From: Sipunculus nudus
Lineage: Eukaryota; Annelida; Sipuncula; Golfingiida; Sipunculidae
Assembly: GCA_026874595.1 (NCBI GenBank)
Contig: CM049316.1
Coordinates: 47,740,695 to 47,804,694 of the forward strand
Direction: 5' to 3'
Length of the DNA stretch: 64,000 bases
Below, piece by piece: positions 59,701 to 64,000 of the stretch. The notes under the pieces were generated by a model. It had not been told where the DNA came from. It made no database searches and saw only the letters and a program-made list of their open reading frames with translations. How positions within the stretch are numbered: the stretch's first letter is position 1; each line of letters opens with the position of its first letter. The position numbers were made by a program, and so were the translations under genes.

Positions 59701-62700
59701 CTGCTCCATGTTTAATAGGCTAGGTAGCTATTTGTTCCATGTTTAAAAGGCTAGGTGGCTATTTGTTCCATGTTTAAAAGGCTAGGTAGCTATTTGTTCC
59801 ATGTTTAAAAGGCTAGGTAGCTATTTGTTCCATGTTTAAAAGGCTAGGTAGCTATTTGTTCCATGTTTAAAAGGCTAGGTGGCTATTTGTTCCATGTTTA
59901 AAAGGCTAGGTAGCTACCTGCTCCATGTTTAATAGGCTAGGTGGCTATTTGTTCCATGTTTAAAAGGCTAGGTAGCTATTTGTTCCATGTTTAAAAGGCT
60001 AGGTAGCTATTTGTTCCATGTTTAAAAGGCTAGGTAGCTATTTGTTCAATGTTTAAAAGGCTAGGTGGCTATTTGTTCCATGTTTAAAAGGCTAGGTGGC
60101 TATTTGCTCCATGTTTAAAAGGCTAGGTGGCTATTTGTTCCATGTTTAAAAGGCTAGGTGGCTATTTGGTCCATGTTTAAAAGGCTAGGTAGCTATTTGT
60201 TCCATGTTTAAAAGGCTAGGTGGCTATTTGTTCCATGTTTAAAAGGCTAGGTAGCTATTTGTTCCATGTTTAAAAGGCTAGGTGGCTATTTGTTCCATGT
60301 TTAAAAGGCTAGGTGGCTATTTGTTCCATGTTTAAAAGGCTAGGTAGCTATTTGTTCCATGTTTAAAAGGCTAGGTAGCTACCTGCTCCATGTTTAATAG
60401 GCTAGGTAGCTACCTGCTCCATGTTTAAAAGGCTAGGTAGCTATTTGTTCCATGTTTAAAAGGCTAGGTGGCTATTTGTTCCATGTTTAAAAGGCTAGGT
60501 AGCTATTTGTTCCATGTTTAAAAGGCTAGGTAGCTATTTGTTCCATGTTTAAAAGGCTAGGTAGCTATTTGTTCCATGTTTAAAAGGCTAGGTGGCTATT
60601 TGTTCCATGTTTAAAAGGCTAGGTGGCTATTTGCTCCATGTTTAATAGGCTAGGTAGCTATTTGTTCCATGTTTAAAAGGCTAGGTAGCTATTTGCTCCA
60701 TGTTTAAAAGGCTAGGTGGCTATTTGCTCCATGTTTAAAAGGCTAGGTAGCTATTTGTTCCATGTTTAAAAGGCTAGGTGGCTATTTGCTCCATGTTTAA
60801 AAGGCTAGGTAGCTATTTGCTCCATGTTTAAAAGGCTAGGTGGCTATTTGCTCCATGTTTAAAAGGCTAGGTGGCTATTTGCTCCATGTTTAATAGGCTA
60901 GGTAGCTATTTGTTCCATGTTTAAAAGGCTAGGTGGCTATTTGCTCCATGTTTAAAAGGCTAGGTAGCTATTTGTTCCATGTTTAAAAGGCTAGGTGGCT
61001 ATTTGCTCCATGTTTAAAAGGCTAGGTAGCTATTTGTTCCATGTTTAAAAGGCTAGGTAGCTATTTGTTCCATGTTTAAAAGGCTAGGTAGCTATTTGTT
61101 CCATGTTTAAAAGGCTAGGTAGCTATTTGTTCCATGTTTAATAGGCTAGGTAGCTACCTGCTCCATGTTTAAAAGGCTAGGTAGCTATTTGTTCCATGTT
61201 TAAAAGGCTAGGTAGCTATTTGTTCCATGTTTAAAAGGCTAGGTAGCTATTTGTTCCATGTTTAAAAGGCTAGGTAGCTATTTGTTCCATGTTTAATAGG
61301 CTAGGTAACTACCTGCTCCATGTTTAATAGGCTAGGTAGCTATTTGTTCCATGTTTAAAAGGCTAGGTAGCTATTTGCTCCATGTTTAAAAGGATAGGTG
61401 GCTATTTGCTCCATGTTTAAAAGGCTAGGTGGCTATTTGCTCCATGTTTAAAAGGCTAGGTAGCTATTTGTTCCATGTTTAAAAGGCTAGGTAGCTATTT
61501 GTTCCATGTTTAATAGGCTAGGTAGCTATTTGTTCCATGTTGAAAAGGCTAGGTGGCTATTTGCTCCATGTTTAAAAGGCTAGGTGGCTATTTGCTCCAT
61601 GTTTAAAAGGCTAGGTAGCTATTTGTTCCATGTTTAAAAGGCTAGGTAGCTATTTGTTCCATGTTTAAAAGGCTAGGTAGCTATTTGTTCCATGTTTAAA
61701 AGGCTAGGTGGCTATTTGCTCCATGTTTAATAGGCTAGGTAGCTACCTGCTCCATGTTTAATAGGCTAGGTAGCTATTTGTTCCATGTTTAAAAGGCTAG
61801 GTAGCTATTTGTTCCATGTTTAAAAGGCTAGGTAGCTATTTGTTCCATGTTTAATAGGCTAGGTAGCTACCTGCTCCATGTTTAATAGGCTAGGTAGCTA
61901 TTTGTTCCATGTTTAAAAGGCTAGGTGGCTATTTGTTCCATGTTTAAAAGGCTAGGTAGCTATTTGCTCCATGTTTAAAAGGCTAGGTAGCTATTTGTTC
62001 CATGTTTAAAAGGCTAGGTAGCTATTTGTTCCATGTTTAAAAGGCTAGGTAGCTATTTGTTCCATGTTTAAAAGGCTAGGTGGCTATTTGCTCCATGTTT
62101 AATAGGCTAGGTAGCTATTTGTTCCATGTTTAATAGGCTAGGTAGCTACCTGCTCCATGTTTAATAGGCTAGGTAGCTATTTGTTCCATGTTTAAAAGGC
62201 TAGGTGGCTATTTGCTCCATGTTTAAAAGGCTAGGTAGCTATTTGTTCCATGTTTAAAAGGCTAGGTAGCTATTTGTTCCATGTTTAAAAGGCTAGGTAG
62301 CTATTTGTTCCATGTTTAAAAGGCTAGGTGGCTATTTGCTCCATGTTTAATAGGCTAGGTAGCTATTTGTTCCATGTTTAAAAGGCTAGGTAGCTATTTG
62401 TTCCATGTTTAAAAGGCTAGGTGGCTATTTGTTCCATGTTTAAAAGGCTAGGTGGCTATTTGTTCCATGTTTAAAAGGCTAGGTAGCTATTTGTTCCATG
62501 TTTAAAAGGCTAGGTGGCTATTTGCTCCATGTTTAAAAGGCTAGGTGGCTATTTGCTCCATGTTTAATAGGCAAGGTAGCTATTTGTTCCATGTTTAAAA
62601 GGCTAGGTAGCTATTTGTTCCATGTTTAAAAGGCTAGGTGGCTATTTGCTCCATGTTTAAAAGGCTAGGTGGCTATTTGCTCCATGTTTAATAGGCAAGG

Positions 62701-64000
62701 TAGCTATTTGTTCCATGTTTAATAGGCTAGGTAGCTATTTGTTCCATGTTTAAAAGGCTAGGTGGCTATTTGCTCCATGTTTAAAAGGCTAGGTGGCTAT
62801 TTGCTCCATTTTTAATAGGCAAGGTAGCTATTTGTTCCATGTTTAATAGGCTAGGTAGCTATTTGTTCCATGTTTAAAAGGCTAGGTAGCTATTTGTTCC
62901 ATGTTTAATAGGCAAGGTGGCTATTTGTTCCATGTTTAAAAGGCTAGGTAGCTACCTGCTCCATGTTTAAAAGGCTAGGTAGCTACCTGCTCCATGTTTA
63001 ATAGGCAAGGTAGCTATTTGTTCCATGTTTAAAAGGCTAGGTGGCTATTTGCTCCATGTTTAAAAGGCTAGGTAGCTATTTGTTCCATGTTTAATAGGCA
63101 AGGTAGCTATTTGTTCCATGTTTAAAAGGCTAGGTGGCTATTTGCTCCATGTTTAAAAGGCTAGGTGGCTATTTGTTCCATGTTTAAAAGGCTAGGTAGC
63201 TATTTGTTCCATGTTTAAAAGGCTAGGTAGCTACCTGCTCCATGTTTAATAGGCAAGGTAGCTATTTGTTCCATGTTTAAAAGGCTAGGTAGCTATTTGT
63301 TCCATGTTTAAAAGGCTAGGTGGCTATTTGTTCCATGTTTAAAAGGCTAGGTGGCTATTTGTTCCATGTTTAAAAGGCTAGGTAGCTATTTGTTCCATGT
63401 TTAAAAGGCTAGGTGGCTATTTGCTCCATGTTTAAAAGGCTAGGTGGCTATTTGCTCCATGTTTAATAGGCAAGGTAGCTATTTGTTCCATGTTTAAAAG
63501 GCTAGGTAGCTATTTGTTCCATGTTTAAAAGGCTAGGTGGCTATTTGCTCCATGTTTAAAAGGCTAGGTGGCTATTTGCTCCATGTTTAATAGGCAAGGT
63601 AGCTATTTGTTCCATGTTTAATAGGCTAGGTAGCTATTTGTTCCATGTTTAAAAGGCTAGGTGGCTATTTGCTCCATGTTTAAAAGGCTAGGTGGCTATT
63701 TGCTCCATGTTTAATAGGCAAGGTAGCTATTTGTTCCATGTTTAATAGGCTAGGTAGCTATTTGTTCCATGTTTAAAAGGCTAGGTAGCTATTTGTTCCA
63801 TGTTTAATAGGCAAGGTGGCTATTTGTTCCATGTTTAAAAGGCTAGGTAGCTACCTGCTCCATGTTTAAAAGGCTAGGTAGCTACCTGCTCCATGTTTAA
63901 TAGGCAAGGTAGCTATTTGTTCCATGTTTAAAAGGCTAGGTGGCTATTTGCTCCATGTTTAAAAGGCTAGGTAGCTATTTGTTCCATGTTTAAAAGGCTA
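44738..64000. repeat. 31-bp satellite array, about 620 units, runs off the window
   Basis: Unit: AGGCTAGGTAGCTATTTG then TTCCATGTTTAAA. Main variants are GGTGG with GCTCC, GGCAAGG, and GGTAGCTACCTGCTCC. The first few units and those at 45,790-45,960 are diverged; the rest are near-identical. Rare variants recur at exact multiples of 31: GGTAACT at 52,624, 55,228 and 61,304 (84 and 196 units apart), and CCATATTTAA at 50,747 and 53,351 (84 units). This is higher-order block duplication. Every unit contains stop codons, and 31 is not divisible by three, so it is not coding. There are no spacers as in CRISPR. Confidence 0.98.

Noticed and set aside
44738-64000. Possible CRISPR-like array
   Set aside because: Units are head-to-tail with no unique spacers, and the setting is a eukaryotic genome.

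Overview
The window looks like nuclear DNA from an animal, most likely a bivalve mollusc. It is AT-rich and intron-rich, and it is crowded with non-coding tandem repeats, small DNA-transposon remnants and non-LTR retrotransposon sequence. Several copies of a repeat family whose 3' end is a CAGCTGAGC hairpin resemble molluscan pearl/Helentron-type elements. There are no bacterial-style operons, and I recognise no tRNA, rRNA or CRISPR.

Only one host gene is recognisable: the 3' end of a Piezo mechanosensitive channel gene on the minus strand. Four internal exons (35,714-35,877; 34,713-34,832; 32,670-32,746; 31,930-32,128) encode the extracellular cap, with matching splice phases. They are followed by two candidate terminal exons, at 31,281-31,542 and 14,327-14,579, about 17 kb apart. 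Both have the same acceptor phase, both encode the pore-lining inner helix plus the C-terminal domain, and both end in a stop. Ten of the 21 codons in their longest identical stretch differ only synonymously, so both look selected. The nearer exon replaces the canonical MFEE pore motif with WYTE. This apparent pair of mutually exclusive pore exons is the most interesting thing in the window.

Layout: 91-148 hAT-like end; 254-3,005 a foldback element with long inverted arms and subterminal 21-bp repeats; 4,536-8,228 a 5'-truncated Jockey/CR1-like retrotransposon with an intact endonuclease-reverse transcriptase frame, separated from a zinc-knuckle ORF1 by a single in-frame amber codon; 8.8-9.4 kb a Helentron-like fragment; 10.8-11.6 kb a 105-bp repeat; 14.3-35.9 kb the Piezo exons, with introns holding a 47-bp minisatellite (17.2-20.9 kb), a 32-bp purine-rich minisatellite (25.6-31.0 kb) and a 4.1-kb Helentron-like element nested in the latter; 36-40 kb more satellite-cored elements; 40,346-40,560 an isolated exon-like frame on the plus strand; 40.9-42.3 kb a 360-bp repeat; 44.74 kb to the window end a 31-bp satellite array of about 620 units with nested higher-order duplication. 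Apart from the Piezo exons, the retrotransposon frames and the orphan exon, the short open frames are repeat artefacts or lack coding support.
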